From: Streptomyces tsukubensis
GTDB lineage: Bacteria; Actinomycetota; Actinomycetes; Streptomycetales; Streptomycetaceae
Direction of reading: 5' to 3'
NCBI RefSeq assembly: GCF_009296025.1
Contig: NZ_CP045178.1
Span: 3,782,001-3,846,000, forward strand
DNA length: 64,000 nucleotides
Shown in pieces: positions 55,879-64,000 of the stretch (within the stretch, counting starts at the first letter, position 1; the number at the start of each line of letters is the position of its first letter). A program made the position numbers and the translations under genes. The notes under the pieces are model-generated. The model was not told where the DNA came from. It ran no database searches and saw nothing but the letters and a program-made list of their open reading frames with translations.

Positions 55879-56901
55879 GTGGCCAAGGTGACGCGGGACG
55901 ACGTGGCACGGCTTGCGGGTACTTCGACCGCCGTCGTGAGCTACGTCATCAACAATGGACCCCGGCCGGTCGCCCCGGCCACGCGCGAGCGTGTGCTCGC
56001 CGCCATCAACGAGCTGGGTTACCGGCCCGACCGCGTCGCGCAGGCCATGGCCTCGCGCCGCACCGATCTCATAGGCATGATCGTCCCCGACGCGCGACAA
56101 CCCTTCTTCGCGGAGATGGCACACGCCGTCGAACAGGCGGCGGCCGAACGCGGAAAAATGGTCCTCGTCGGCAACTCCGACTATCTGGACGAACGCGAGG
56201 TCCACTATCTGCGGGCCTTCCTCGGCATGCGGGTCTCCGGGCTGATCCTGGTCAGCCAGGGTCCGAGCGAGACGGCCGCAGCGGAGATCGACGCGTGGGA
56301 CGCCAGGATCGTACTGCTGCACCGCCGTCCCGACGCGATCGACGACGTGGCGGTCGTGACGGACGACGTCGGCGGCGCCCAGCTCGCCACCCGCCACCTC
56401 CTTGAGCACGGCAACCCCTACGTCGCCTGCCTGGGCGGCACCGCGACGACCCCGCCCGTGGGAGACCCCGTCTCCGACCACGTGGAGGGGTGGAGCCGTG
56501 CGATGAACGAGGCGGGACTCTCCACCGAGGGCCGGCTCTTCCAGGCCCCTTACAACCGCTACGACGCCTACCAGGTGGCGCTGGGCCTGCTCGCGGGTCC
56601 GCACCGGCCGCCCGCCATCGTCTGCGCCACCGACGACCAGGCCTTCGGGGTGCTGCGGGCCGCGCGGGAACTCCGTATCGACGTCCCCGGCGAGCTGGCC
56701 GTGGCCGGGTTCGACGACGTGAAGGAAGCCGGTCTCACCGACCCGCCGCTGACGACCGTCGCCTCCGATCGCCCCGCGATGGCACGCTCCGCGGTCGACC
56801 TCGTCCTCGACGACGCCCTGCGGGTCGCGGGCTCGCGCAGGGAGCGGCTGAAGGTCTTCCCCTCGCGGCTGGTCGTACGCCGCTCCTGCGGCTGCCACTG
56901 A
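55879..56901 (+). CDS. LacI family transcriptional regulator
   Basis: The 340-residue protein has the Lac[24 protein letters not shown] followed by the hinge region [20 protein letters not shown], and a periplasmic-binding-protein-type sensor domain ([40 protein letters not shown]). It should repress sugar or nucleoside genes; the effector is unknown. GTG is the start. It stands upstream of the HtrA-like gene. Confidence 0.93.
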   Translation: MAKVTRDDVARLAGTSTAVVSYVINNGPRPVAPATRERVLAAINELGYRPDRVAQAMASRRTDLIGMIVPDARQPFFAEMAHAVEQAAAERGKMVLVGNSDYLDEREVHYLRAFLGMRVSGLILVSQGPSETAAAEIDAWDARIVLLHRRPDAIDDVAVVTDDVGGAQLATRHLLEHGNPYVACLGGTATTPPVGDPVSDHVEGWSRAMNEAGLSTEGRLFQAPYNRYDAYQVALGLLAGPHRPPAIVCATDDQAFGVLRAARELRIDVPGELAVAGFDDVKEAGLTDPPLTTVASDRPAMARSAVDLVLDDALRVAGSRRERLKVFPSRLVVRRSCGCH

Positions 56902-56982
56902 CGGCACCGCGGACCGCCTGGCGCGGCCGTGCCAGGAGCCCCACCGACCTTTATATGGGGCATACGAGCTTCTGCCGGGCTT

Positions 56983-57009
56983 CTCAGGACGTACTCAGCC
57001 GCCTCTCAT
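56983..57009 (+). promoter_or_regulatory. Three 11-bp-spaced CTCA(G/T) direct repeats before HtrA-like gene
   Basis: CTCAG, CTCAG and CTCAT begin at 56983, 56994 and 57005, exactly one turn apart, 24 bp before the protease start. This is the pattern bound by OmpR-family regulators such as the one encoded at 58878. Confidence 0.5.
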
Positions 57010-57032
57010 CATTGGCGGCGAGGCTTTATGAC

Positions 57033-58079
57033 ATGACCGACAACAGCCCCCGCCTCGACGGCGAGTACCCCGAGTCTTCTCAGTCCTCCACTGCGTACGA
57101 CGGCGGTATGTACGGCGCTGCCGCGTACCCGCCTCCCCCGGCGTACGCCCCGGCGCCGCAGCCCGCCCCCGCGGCGAGGCACCGCAGGCTCAGGGGCCCG
57201 CTCGGTCTGTTCGCCGCGGTCGCCGTGGCCGCGGCGGCGATCGGCGGCGGTACGGCCTACGGCATCCAGGAGCTCACCGGCTCCGACTCCTCGACGACCA
57301 CCTCGGTCGCGGGCACCACGGTCTCCGCGAACAGCAAGGGCACCGTCTCCGGTGTGGCGGCCGCGGTCAGCCCCGCGATCGTCGAGGTCGGCGCGGCCTC
57401 CGACAGCGGGCAGTCGACCGGTGCCGGGATAGTCGTGACGAGCGGCGGCGAGATCGTCACCAACAACCACGTCGTCTCGGGGGCCTCCTCGATCAAGGTG
57501 ACGATGAACACCGGCAAGAGCTACACCGCCAGTGTCGTGGGCACCGACAGCTCCAAGGACCTGGCGCTGATCAAGCTCAAGGGCGCCTCGGGGCTCAAGG
57601 CGGCGACCCTCGGCGACTCCAGTGGCCTCAAGGTCGGTGACCCCGTCGTCGCGATCGGCTCCCCCGAAGGGCTCAGCGGCACCGTGACCAGCGGCATCGT
57701 CTCCGCCCTCAACCGTGACGTGACCGTCGCGAAGGACGAGGGCCAGGGAGACAGCGGCAGCCAGCAGGGACAAGGGCAGGGGCAGGGCGGTGACGAGTGG
57801 CCGTTCCAGTACGGCGGCAGGCAGTACAACGGTGACACCGGCTCGTCCACCACGACGTACAAGGCGATCCAGACCGACGCGTCCCTCAACCCCGGCAACT
57901 CCGGCGGCGCCCTCATCGACATGAACGGGAACATCGTCGGCATCAACTCGGCGATGTACGGGTCAGGTTCATCGAGCGGCGAGTCCAGCAGCGCGGGCAG
58001 CGTCGGGCTCGGCTTCGCCATCCCCGTCAACACCCTCAAGGCCGACCTCGACCACCTCCGCTCCGGCAGCACCGACTGA
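57033..58079 (+). CDS. HtrA/DegP-like trypsin-fold serine protease without PDZ
   Basis: The 348-residue protein has a Pro/Ala/Tyr-rich cytoplasmic N terminus, one membrane helix (LGLFAAVAVAAAAIGGGTAY, residues ~60-80) and an extracytoplasmic protease domain. Catalytic His146 lies in TNNHVVS, Asp176 in SKDLALIK and Ser290 in NPGNSGGAL. Only ~58 residues follow the Ser, so there is no PDZ domain as in classical HtrA. A GQ-rich loop is inserted at ~240-255. A two-component pair lies 800 bp downstream. Confidence 0.92.
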   Translation: MTDNSPRLDGEYPESSQSSTAYDGGMYGAAAYPPPPAYAPAPQPAPAARHRRLRGPLGLFAAVAVAAAAIGGGTAYGIQELTGSDSSTTTSVAGTTVSANSKGTVSGVAAAVSPAIVEVGAASDSGQSTGAGIVVTSGGEIVTNNHVVSGASSIKVTMNTGKSYTASVVGTDSSKDLALIKLKGASGLKAATLGDSSGLKVGDPVVAIGSPEGLSGTVTSGIVSALNRDVTVAKDEGQGDSGSQQGQGQGQGGDEWPFQYGGRQYNGDTGSSTTTYKAIQTDASLNPGNSGGALIDMNGNIVGINSAMYGSGSSSGESSSAGSVGLGFAIPVNTLKADLDHLRSGSTD

Positions 58080-58104
58080 CGCCGGCCGGCTGTCCCCGAC
58101 GGGG

Positions 58105-58194
58105 GACCGGCACAGGTCGGATCTGTACGTGGCCGACCGGCACAGGTCGGATCTGTACGTGGCCGACCGGCACAGGTCGGATCTGTACGGGGCC
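58105..58194. repeat. Three 30-bp tandem units downstream of HtrA-like gene
   Basis: GACCGGCACAGGTCGGATCT starts each 30-bp unit; three near-exact copies are followed by degenerate copies to about 58380. Each unit contains the GACC...GGTC palindrome. There are no unique spacers, so this is not a CRISPR array. Confidence 0.93.
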
Positions 58195-58514
58195 GACCGG
58201 CACTGGTCGGATCGCCACACGGCGGATCGGCACGTGGCGGACGGCCACACGTCCGACCAGCACGGGCCGGGTCGGCACACGCCGGACCAGCCCGTGGCGG
58301 ACCAGCACACGTCCGACCGACACACGCCGGACCGGACACACGCCGGACCGACACACGGCGGCGGCCGTATCAGGGACACGCACGACAGCGCCCCGGTACA
58401 GCCGCCGACCCGGCCCGCACCACCCGGACCACCGGCCCGCACCACCCGCACCACCCGCACCACCGGGTGGCCCGTACCACCGCACCGCCCCGCATCGCGT
58501 CCCGGGAGGCCGCC

Positions 58515-58724
58515 ATGGCAGCAGACACCACCCATCCCCCCGAGCAGCACCTTGAGCAGCGGCCTGCCGGGCTTGCGGCGGGCCCCGCGGACCTCGCCTT
58601 CGCGCTGTCGATCGCGGCCTCCCTGCATCCGCCGGTGGGGCGGGCGCCCGAGGTGGCGTCCCCTCCCCTGCGACGGGCGAAGTCCGGTGGCCGCCGCCGC
58701 TCGGGGACCCGACGGCGCGGCTGA
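58515..58724 (+). CDS. Small hypothetical protein (69 residues)
   Basis: ATG follows GGGAGGCCGCC. The product starts AADTTHPPEQHLEQRPAGL, has PADLAFALSIAASLHPP in the middle and a basic end [18 protein letters not shown] do not recognise it. It lies in the ~800-bp space between the HtrA-like gene and the response regulator; the good ribosome site supports it but the basic tail may be chance. Confidence 0.35.
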   Translation: MAADTTHPPEQHLEQRPAGLAAGPADLAFALSIAASLHPPVGRAPEVASPPLRRAKSGGRRRSGTRRRG

Positions 58725-58877
58725 CGCCACAGCGGACGCGTGCGCACCCGTGCGAGGCTGTTCACCACCGGATCAGTCGGATCGGCCGGGTCACCCCGGT
58801 AGGACCGATGCACCCGGTCGGCCCGACCAGCCGGGCCAGGCCCTGATCACCCCACCGCACCGCGAGGAACGAGAGCG

Positions 58878-59615
58878 ATGAGTCCCGCCGAAGGCGAACG
58901 TGACCGCGAGCAGCAGCGCATCCTGATCGTCGACGACGAACCCGCCGTACGCGAGGCGCTGCAACGCAGTCTCGCCTTCGAGGGCTACGGCACGGAGGTC
59001 GCGGTCGACGGCCACGACGCGCTGGAGAAGGCGGCGGCCTACCGGCCCGACCTGGTCGTACTCGACATCCAGATGCCGAGGATGGACGGGCTGACGGCGG
59101 CCCGCAGGCTCAGGTCCACCGGCGTGACCACACCGATCCTGATGCTCACCGCCCGCGACACCGTGGGCGACCGGGTCACCGGTCTTGACGCGGGCGCCGA
59201 CGACTACCTCGTGAAACCCTTCGAGCTGGACGAACTGTTCGCCAGGATCAGGGCGCTGCTGCGGCGCAGCTCGTACGCGGCGGCGGCGATCGGCGCGGAG
59301 GACGATGACGTACTGTCCTTCGCCGACCTGCGGATGAACCTCGCCACCCGTGAGGTGACCAGGGGCAGCAGGCAGGTCGAGCTGACCAGGACGGAGTTCA
59401 CCCTCCTTGAGATGTTCCTGGCCCACCCGCGCCAGGTCCTCACCCGCGAGCAGATCCTCAAGGCCGTATGGGGCTTCGACTTCGAGCCCAGCTCCAACTC
59501 CCTCGACGTGTACGTGATGTACCTGCGCCGCAAGACGGAGGCGGGCGGCGAGCCGCGCCTCGTCCACACCGTGCGGGGCGTCGGCTACGCACTGCGTACG
59601 GGCGGCGCGGAGTGA
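58878..59615 (+). CDS. OmpR-family response regulator
   Basis: The 245-residue protein has a receiver with DDEP acidic pair, phospho-Asp in [18 protein letters not shown] and VKPFELDEL, and a winged-helix output domain ([34 protein letters not shown]). It overlaps the sensor kinase by four bases (GTGA), so both are translated together. It probably binds direct repeats such as those before the HtrA-like gene. Confidence 0.95.
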   Translation: MSPAEGERDREQQRILIVDDEPAVREALQRSLAFEGYGTEVAVDGHDALEKAAAYRPDLVVLDIQMPRMDGLTAARRLRSTGVTTPILMLTARDTVGDRVTGLDAGADDYLVKPFELDELFARIRALLRRSSYAAAAIGAEDDDVLSFADLRMNLATREVTRGSRQVELTRTEFTLLEMFLAHPRQVLTREQILKAVWGFDFEPSSNSLDVYVMYLRRKTEAGGEPRLVHTVRGVGYALRTGGAE

Positions 59616-61003
59616 TCGGTAGATTCCGCTCGCTGCCCCTGCGCTCACGGCTGGCGCTGCTGGTCGCGGCGGCGGTGGCCATCGCGGTCGCGACGGCGGC
59701 GGTTGTCTGCTGGTTCATCGTGCGCGGTGTGCTGACCGACTCGCTGGACGAATCGCTGAGGCAGAACCGGCTGACACCCGACCAGGTGTCGAGCCTGGTC
59801 TCGCCCGAGGGGCAGTGCGCCAACGTCCAGCCGGGCCCCAACATCATCAAGCAGACCATCCAGGTGGTCGACCCCAACGGCCGCAACTGCGTCGTCGTCG
59901 GCTCCCACCCCCTCAAGGTGTCCGACTCCGACATCGCGGTCGCGGACGGCAGGCAGTCGGACAGCAAACACAACGCGAGGGCGTCCAACGGCACCGAGTA
60001 CCGCGCGCTGACGTACCCCGTCTCTCGCCTGGGGGTCGCGGTGACGGTGGCCAGGCCGATGAGCGAGGTCACCGACCCGCTCGGCAGCCTGGTCCTCGTC
60101 CTGTCCCTGGTCGCGGGTGCGGGCATCCTCAGCGCGGGCGCGGCGGGACTGTGGGTGGCCCGCACCGGGCTGCGCCCCGTGGACCAGCTCACCGAGGCGG
60201 TCGAGCATGTGGCCCGTACCGAGGATCTGACCGTCCGCATCCCCGTCGAGGGCGACGACGAGATCGCGAGGCTGTCCCGCTCCTTCAACTCGATGGCCGC
60301 CTCCCTGGCCTCCTCGCGCGACCTCCAGCAGCAGCTCATCGCCGACGCGGGCCACGAGCTGCGCACCCCGCTGACCTCCCTGCGGACCAACGTCGAACTC
60401 CTCGCCCGCAGCGAGGACACCGGCAGGGCCATCCCGCCGGAGGACCGCAGGGCTCTGCTGAAATCCGTGAAGGCGCAGATGACGGAATTGGCGGCGCTCA
60501 TCGGCGACCTCCAGGAACTCTCCCGCCCCGAAGCGGCCCAGCAGGGCCCGGTGGAGGTCGTCGGGCTCCACGAGATCGCCCGCACGGCACTGGAACGCGC
60601 CCGTCTGCGCGGCCCCGAGCTGACGATCACGGCCGACCTCAGCCCTTGGTACGTCCGCGCCCACCGGGCGGCGCTCGAACGGGCCATCGTCAACATCCTG
60701 GACAACGCGGTGAAGTTCAGCCCGCAGGGCGCCACCATCGATGTGGCCCTGACCGACGGCGAACTGACCGTACGCGACCACGGCCCCGGCATCCCCGCCG
60801 ACGAACTCCCGTACGTCTTCGACCGCTTCTGGCGCTCCTCGACAGCGAGGAGCCTCCCGGGCTCCGGCCTGGGCCTGTCGATCGTGGCCCGCACGGTCCA
60901 ACAGTGCGGCGGGGACGTGACCCTGGCCCCGGCGGAGCCCGACGGCACACTGGCGACGGTACGGATCCCGGGGGCGCCGGTGCCCCCGCCCGAGCTGCCC
61001 TGA
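59612..61003 (+). CDS. HAMP-domain sensor histidine kinase
   Basis: The 463-residue kinase has two membrane helices (residues ~13-35 and ~165-190) flanking an extracytoplasmic sensor with two Cys (EGQCANV, GRNCVVV), a HAMP domain ([13 protein letters not shown]), the phospho-acceptor H box [12 protein letters not shown] box [10 protein letters not shown] and G boxes DHGPGIP and GSGLGLSIV. Conserved MprB-like kinases of this class respond to envelope stress. GTG start overlaps the regulator stop. Confidence 0.95.
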   Translation: MIGRFRSLPLRSRLALLVAAAVAIAVATAAVVCWFIVRGVLTDSLDESLRQNRLTPDQVSSLVSPEGQCANVQPGPNIIKQTIQVVDPNGRNCVVVGSHPLKVSDSDIAVADGRQSDSKHNARASNGTEYRALTYPVSRLGVAVTVARPMSEVTDPLGSLVLVLSLVAGAGILSAGAAGLWVARTGLRPVDQLTEAVEHVARTEDLTVRIPVEGDDEIARLSRSFNSMAASLASSRDLQQQLIADAGHELRTPLTSLRTNVELLARSEDTGRAIPPEDRRALLKSVKAQMTELAALIGDLQELSRPEAAQQGPVEVVGLHEIARTALERARLRGPELTITADLSPWYVRAHRAALERAIVNILDNAVKFSPQGATIDVALTDGELTVRDHGPGIPADELPYVFDRFWRSSTARSLPGSGLGLSIVARTVQQCGGDVTLAPAEPDGTLATVRIPGAPVPPPELP

Positions 61004-61008
61004 GGTGG

Positions 61009-61024
61009 GGGCGGGTACCCGCCC
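61009..61024. terminator. Palindrome GGGCGGGTACCCGCCC after kinase gene
   Basis: A perfect 16-bp palindrome lies six bases after the kinase stop. It could be a terminator or processing hairpin; no T-run follows. Confidence 0.4.
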
Positions 61025-61138
61025 GGTCCTGTCTGTCGGGCGTGCGAAGCGTGCGTAATCGATGACATGGCGAAGCTCTGTGGCAGCGGGGTTCGTCCCA
61101 TCGCGGTGCAGTCGGCCGTACGCTCCCGCCACCACCTC

Positions 61139-62566
61139 CTACTTCCCGAACGTCAGCCCCTGCCCCGCCAGATCGACCCTGATGCCCTCCTTCTCGACCT
61201 TCACGTCCCTGAGGCGTATGTCCCCGTCCCCCGTGGGCAGGTCGGGTAGTTCGAAGCCCAGGGAGAGCTGGTCGGCGAGTTTGGGCTTGGTGAGTTCGGA
61301 GAGGCCGCCGAGGAGGTCGGGGTCGAGGCCGAGGCGTTGGAGCAGTTCCGGGTGGTCCATCGCCACGTCGATGAGGTTGAGCTTCATCAACTGACGTGCG
61401 AAGCGCGGGGTACCTGCCATCTTGTGGAGCTTGTTCTCGTCGTGCAGGGCCCGGTTCACCGCCGACTTCGGCACACCCAGCCGGTCGACCACGGCGGGAA
61501 CCTCGAAGAGGGCCTTCACCTTCTCCGTCCGCTCACGGATGTTCCGCGCGGACTTCTGGCTCAGGTGCAGTCCCTCGCCAGGCCCGGTGCCCGGCCGGTA
61601 GGTCGCCAGGTCGCCGATGTCGAGCCGCATACCGCCGATGCTGGTCGCGACAGCCCGGTCGCCCGACCGCTGGATCCGCGCGTCGGCCCTGACCCGCAGA
61701 TTGTGGCCGGCCACGGGCAGGGTCCCCCGAGCCAGGACACGGTCACTCCCCTGGCTGCTGAACGTCACCTGCGAGGCGCCCAGTTCACGGTTCAGGTCGT
61801 CGAAGGAGAGCAGCACCTCGCCGTGCACATCGGAGACGTCCGCGCCCTTCAGCGACGACGGCAAATCGCCGTGGATGTGGATACCCGTGGCCGTCGCGGA
61901 GACCTTGGCGAGCGAGACCCGGTCGGCCGCGACATCGGGCACGGTGACCTTCACCGAGTCGAGGCGTTTGGCGGCGACCTGCGTGACGAAGGGGAAGCCG
62001 TCGATGTCCACCTCGGGCGCGGCCGTCAGGTGCATCGACTTCTTGAGCTGGTCGGCCGCCTCGTGCTCCGCGTAGAGCACCGCCCAGCGGTCGCCGAGGG
62101 CGAGGAACGCGGCCAGGGCGACGATCGCGACGACCGCCTTCAGCGCGAGGGGCAGCCCCGCGAAACGGTTGCGGCGCCTCGTGCCCCTGCGGTGGTTGGG
62201 CGGCTCCCACTCCTCCTCGCCGACGCGCTCCCCCTCGTAGGGGTCGAAGGGTCCGTCCAGCCCGTCGGGTCCGCGGGGGTCCTCGCGCAGCACGTCGTCG
62301 AGGGGGTTGCCCGCGAGGGCGCCCAGCTCGTCGTACGGGTTGCCGTAGGTGTTCGCGCCCGAGGGGTCCCGGAGGCCGCCGTAGTCGTGACCGTACGGGG
62401 GCGTCTCATCGCGCAAACCCGTCTGACCAGCGCCGACGGTGTCGGCTGAGGCGGCGTGGGGGCCGCCCCGCAGATCACCGCCCGGGGCACCGCCTGGCGG
62501 GGGATCGGGCTGTGTCGTGGGCTGCGGATACTGCGGGGACGTGGATATGCGGTGGGGGGAACGCAT
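61139..62566 (-). CDS. DUF2993 membrane-anchored protein with disordered N terminus
   Basis: The 475-residue protein has ~125 disordered residues (NTYGNPYDELGALAGNPLDD), one membrane helix LALKAVVAIVALAAFLALGD, then a DUF2993 domain with DGFPFVTQVAAKRLDSVKV, and a C-terminal part with GLPTGDGDIRLRDV-type strands. It resembles the exported protein at 49917 but has a large cytoplasmic tail and is longer. Function unknown; a TULIP-like lipid carrier is plausible. Confidence 0.88.
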   Translation of the reverse strand: MRSPHRISTSPQYPQPTTQPDPPPGGAPGGDLRGGPHAASADTVGAGQTGLRDETPPYGHDYGGLRDPSGANTYGNPYDELGALAGNPLDDVLREDPRGPDGLDGPFDPYEGERVGEEEWEPPNHRRGTRRRNRFAGLPLALKAVVAIVALAAFLALGDRWAVLYAEHEAADQLKKSMHLTAAPEVDIDGFPFVTQVAAKRLDSVKVTVPDVAADRVSLAKVSATATGIHIHGDLPSSLKGADVSDVHGEVLLSFDDLNRELGASQVTFSSQGSDRVLARGTLPVAGHNLRVRADARIQRSGDRAVATSIGGMRLDIGDLATYRPGTGPGEGLHLSQKSARNIRERTEKVKALFEVPAVVDRLGVPKSAVNRALHDENKLHKMAGTPRFARQLMKLNLIDVAMDHPELLQRLGLDPDLLGGLSELTKPKLADQLSLGFELPDLPTGDGDIRLRDVKVEKEGIRVDLAGQGLTFGK

Positions 62567-62707
62567 CGGCGAAGTCCACCATACGTTCGACCCCCACTCG
62601 CAACTCCTACCACCGGTAAGACACGGTTTGCTCCACTTCACCCACCGTGTCTCGGGTCACTTCACGACCACTCCACGCCCGCTTCGCAGTCACTTCGCGT
62701 TCGTTTC

Positions 62708-62787
62708 GCGGTCACTTCACGATGCGGCCACTTCACGATGCGGTCACTTCACGACGCGGTCGCTTCACGACGTGGTCACTTCACGAC
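62708..62787. repeat. Five 16-bp tandem units at 3' end of 5'-nucleotidase gene
   Basis: GCGGTCACTTCACGAT-type units repeat five times; the last contains the nucleotidase stop codon. Two looser copies precede it. The space to the DUF2993 start holds no other gene. Confidence 0.93.
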
Positions 62788-64000
62788 GGTGATGCGGTCA
62801 GCGGCCGGGGTCTCCAGAGGGTCGCCCGCCGACGAGTTGGCCGTCAGGTAGTCGTTGAACGCCTTGAGGTCGTCGCTGCCCACCAACGGCTGTGTGCCCT
62901 TGCCCAACTCGGTGAATCCGTCGCCGCCGCCCGCCAGGAACGAGTTCATCGCCACGCGGTAGGTGGCGGCGGGGTCGATCGGCGCACCGCCCAGCCGTAC
63001 CGTGCCCGCGTCCACCCGGTCCGCGCCCGACTTGGTCATGTCCAGCGTGTAAGTGAGCCCCTTGGAGACCTGGAGAATCTTCGGCGAAGCCTCGTTCGCG
63101 GCACTGACCTGCTGCTTCAACGCCGTCACCACCTGCGCGCCGGTCAGCGAGACGAGATTGACCGTATTGCTGAACGGCTGCACGGTGAACGACTCCCCGT
63201 ACGTCACCACCCCGTCTCCCTCCGCGCCGCTCGCCTTGAACACGAGGTCGGAGCGGATACCTCCCGGGTTCATCAGCGCGAGGTCCGACTCCGGGTCCAG
63301 CGAGGTGGCGTGCGCGAGTTGCGCGTCCGCGATGAGGTCACCGAGCGGCGACTCAGGAGTGGCCGCCCCACGCCCCGGGATGTCACCCGCGATGTACCCG
63401 ACGGGGGTGTTGGCGACGGGCGCGGCGAGCTTGTTCCACCGGGCGATCAGCGAGGTGATGTCGGCGGCCTTCTGCCCGGTCCTGCTCACCACGTGGTTGG
63501 CGGAGGTGACTCCGCCGCTGCCCGCGGCACGCACCCCGGTCCGCACGATGTCCTTGGTCCTCTTGTCGTAGGTCAGCGTCGTGTCGGTGTAGAGCTTGCC
63601 GAACGACGAAGCCGAGGTGACGATCCTCGGGTTGCCCGCGGGGTCCGGGATGTCGCACACGTACGCCTGGTGGGTGTGGCCGGTGACGAGCGCGTCGACC
63701 TTGGGGGTGATCCCCTTGGCGATGGTGGTGATGGGCCCGGAGATTCCGTCTCCCGCACCGGGCGAGTCGCAGTCGTAGTTGTAGGCCGTACTCGCCGGGG
63801 CGCCGCCCTCGTGGATGAGCGCGACGATGGACTTCACGCCCTGCCGGTCCAGTTCCTTGGCATACTTGTTGACCGTCTCGATCTCGTCGTGGAACTTGAG
63901 CCCCTTGACGCCGTCGGCCGACACGATGTCGGGGGTCCCCTCAAGGGTCACCCCGATGAAGCCGATCTTCACCCCCTTCTTCTTCCACACGGTGTACGGC
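62776..64000 (-). CDS. 5'-nucleotidase/metallophosphatase, 5' end outside window
   Basis: The visible ~408 residues are the C-terminal two-thirds of a secreted bifunctional 5'-nucleotidase. The metallophosphatase half ends with VTGHTHQAYVCDIPDP (metal-binding GHxH) and the C-terminal 5'-nucleotidase domain carries NPGGIRSDLVF, VQPFSNTVNLVSL and FLAGGGDGFTELGKG. It removes phosphate from nucleotides outside the cell; the signal peptide and first metal site are not visible. The gene runs off the right edge. Confidence 0.92.
   Translation of the reverse strand, partial: PYTVWKKKGVKIGFIGVTLEGTPDIVSADGVKGLKFHDEIETVNKYAKELDRQGVKSIVALIHEGGAPASTAYNYDCDSPGAGDGISGPITTIAKGITPKVDALVTGHTHQAYVCDIPDPAGNPRIVTSASSFGKLYTDTTLTYDKRTKDIVRTGVRAAGSGGVTSANHVVSRTGQKAADITSLIARWNKLAAPVANTPVGYIAGDIPGRGAATPESPLGDLIADAQLAHATSLDPESDLALMNPGGIRSDLVFKASGAEGDGVVTYGESFTVQPFSNTVNLVSLTGAQVVTALKQQVSAANEASPKILQVSKGLTYTLDMTKSGADRVDAGTVRLGGAPIDPAATYRVAMNSFLAGGGDGFTELGKGTQPLVGSDDLKAFNDYLTANSSAGDPLETPAADRITVVK

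Noticed and set aside
58105..58380. CRISPR-like array of 30-bp repeats
   Set aside because: Units are directly adjacent without unique spacers and no cas genes are present.

Overview
The window is high-GC actinobacterial chromosome, almost certainly from a Streptomyces species. Markers for that are mshA (mycothiol), nur, glnR, rsiG (c-di-GMP-binding anti-sigma of WhiG), a DevA/DevB/DevE-type developmental locus, GTG starts, GGAGG-type ribosome sites and a cysteine-rich sulfur leader peptide. From memory, the conserved genes run in roughly the same order as the S. coelicolor core interval from gpm (near SCO4209) down to a secreted 5'-nucleotidase (near SCO4152). That synteny is inference and was not computed. 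No rRNA, tRNA, CRISPR or insertion sequence was recognised.

Layout. 0-6.5 kb: 3' end of a DUF1990 protein, CPBP protease, alpha/beta hydrolase with a divergent HTH regulator, phosphoglycerate mutase, MFS exporter, SRPBCC protein. 6.9-10.3 kb: YbjN protein, mshA, GH105 hydrolase. 10.7-17.1 kb: methyltransferase, NlpC/P60 hydrolase, receiver-PP2C phosphatase, then XRE regulator, HBHA-like protein and DUF2516, an order that also recalls M. tuberculosis Rv0474-Rv0476. 17-22.6 kb: DinB proteins (one truncated), SDR with a divergent TetR, small secreted and lipid-anchored-looking proteins, TDT transporter. 23-26.4 kb: one long gene joining an ABC-F ATPase to a virginiamycin B lyase propeller, then a MerR regulator. 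26.4-34.4 kb: enolase and divergent MarR with a 13-bp repeat array, aldo/keto reductase, HelD-like helicase, TetR, APH-like kinase. 34.8-39.3 kb: three DevA-like GntR regulators, a DevB-like HAD phosphatase and two paralogous ~61-residue membrane peptides. 39.3-46 kb: Eis-like acetyltransferase, asparaginase, rsiG, dtd, ygfZ, nur, nitrobindin and a 33-residue membrane peptide. 46-53 kb: frameshifted membrane protein, DsrE protein, DUF3099, sulfur locus (leader peptide, rhodanese, DUF1416), DUF2993, large membrane protein and a ThiS/MoaD protein. 53-64 kb: hydrolase divergent from glnR, LacI regulator, HtrA-like protease without PDZ, OmpR/HAMP-kinase two-component pair, second DUF2993 protein, and the C-terminal part of a 5'-nucleotidase.

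Most genes are housekeeping or regulatory. The standout is the ABC-F/Vgb gene: two streptogramin-resistance activities that are normally separate proteins are in one frame, both active sites look intact, and no canonical start codon would let the lyase be made alone. The second is the DevA-like locus, with two regulator/peptide divergent cassettes, a third regulator copy and shared TTGG-N3-CCAA palindromes. The window is also unusually rich in short tandem repeats (more than twenty arrays with 5-45 bp units), both between genes and inside coding regions.
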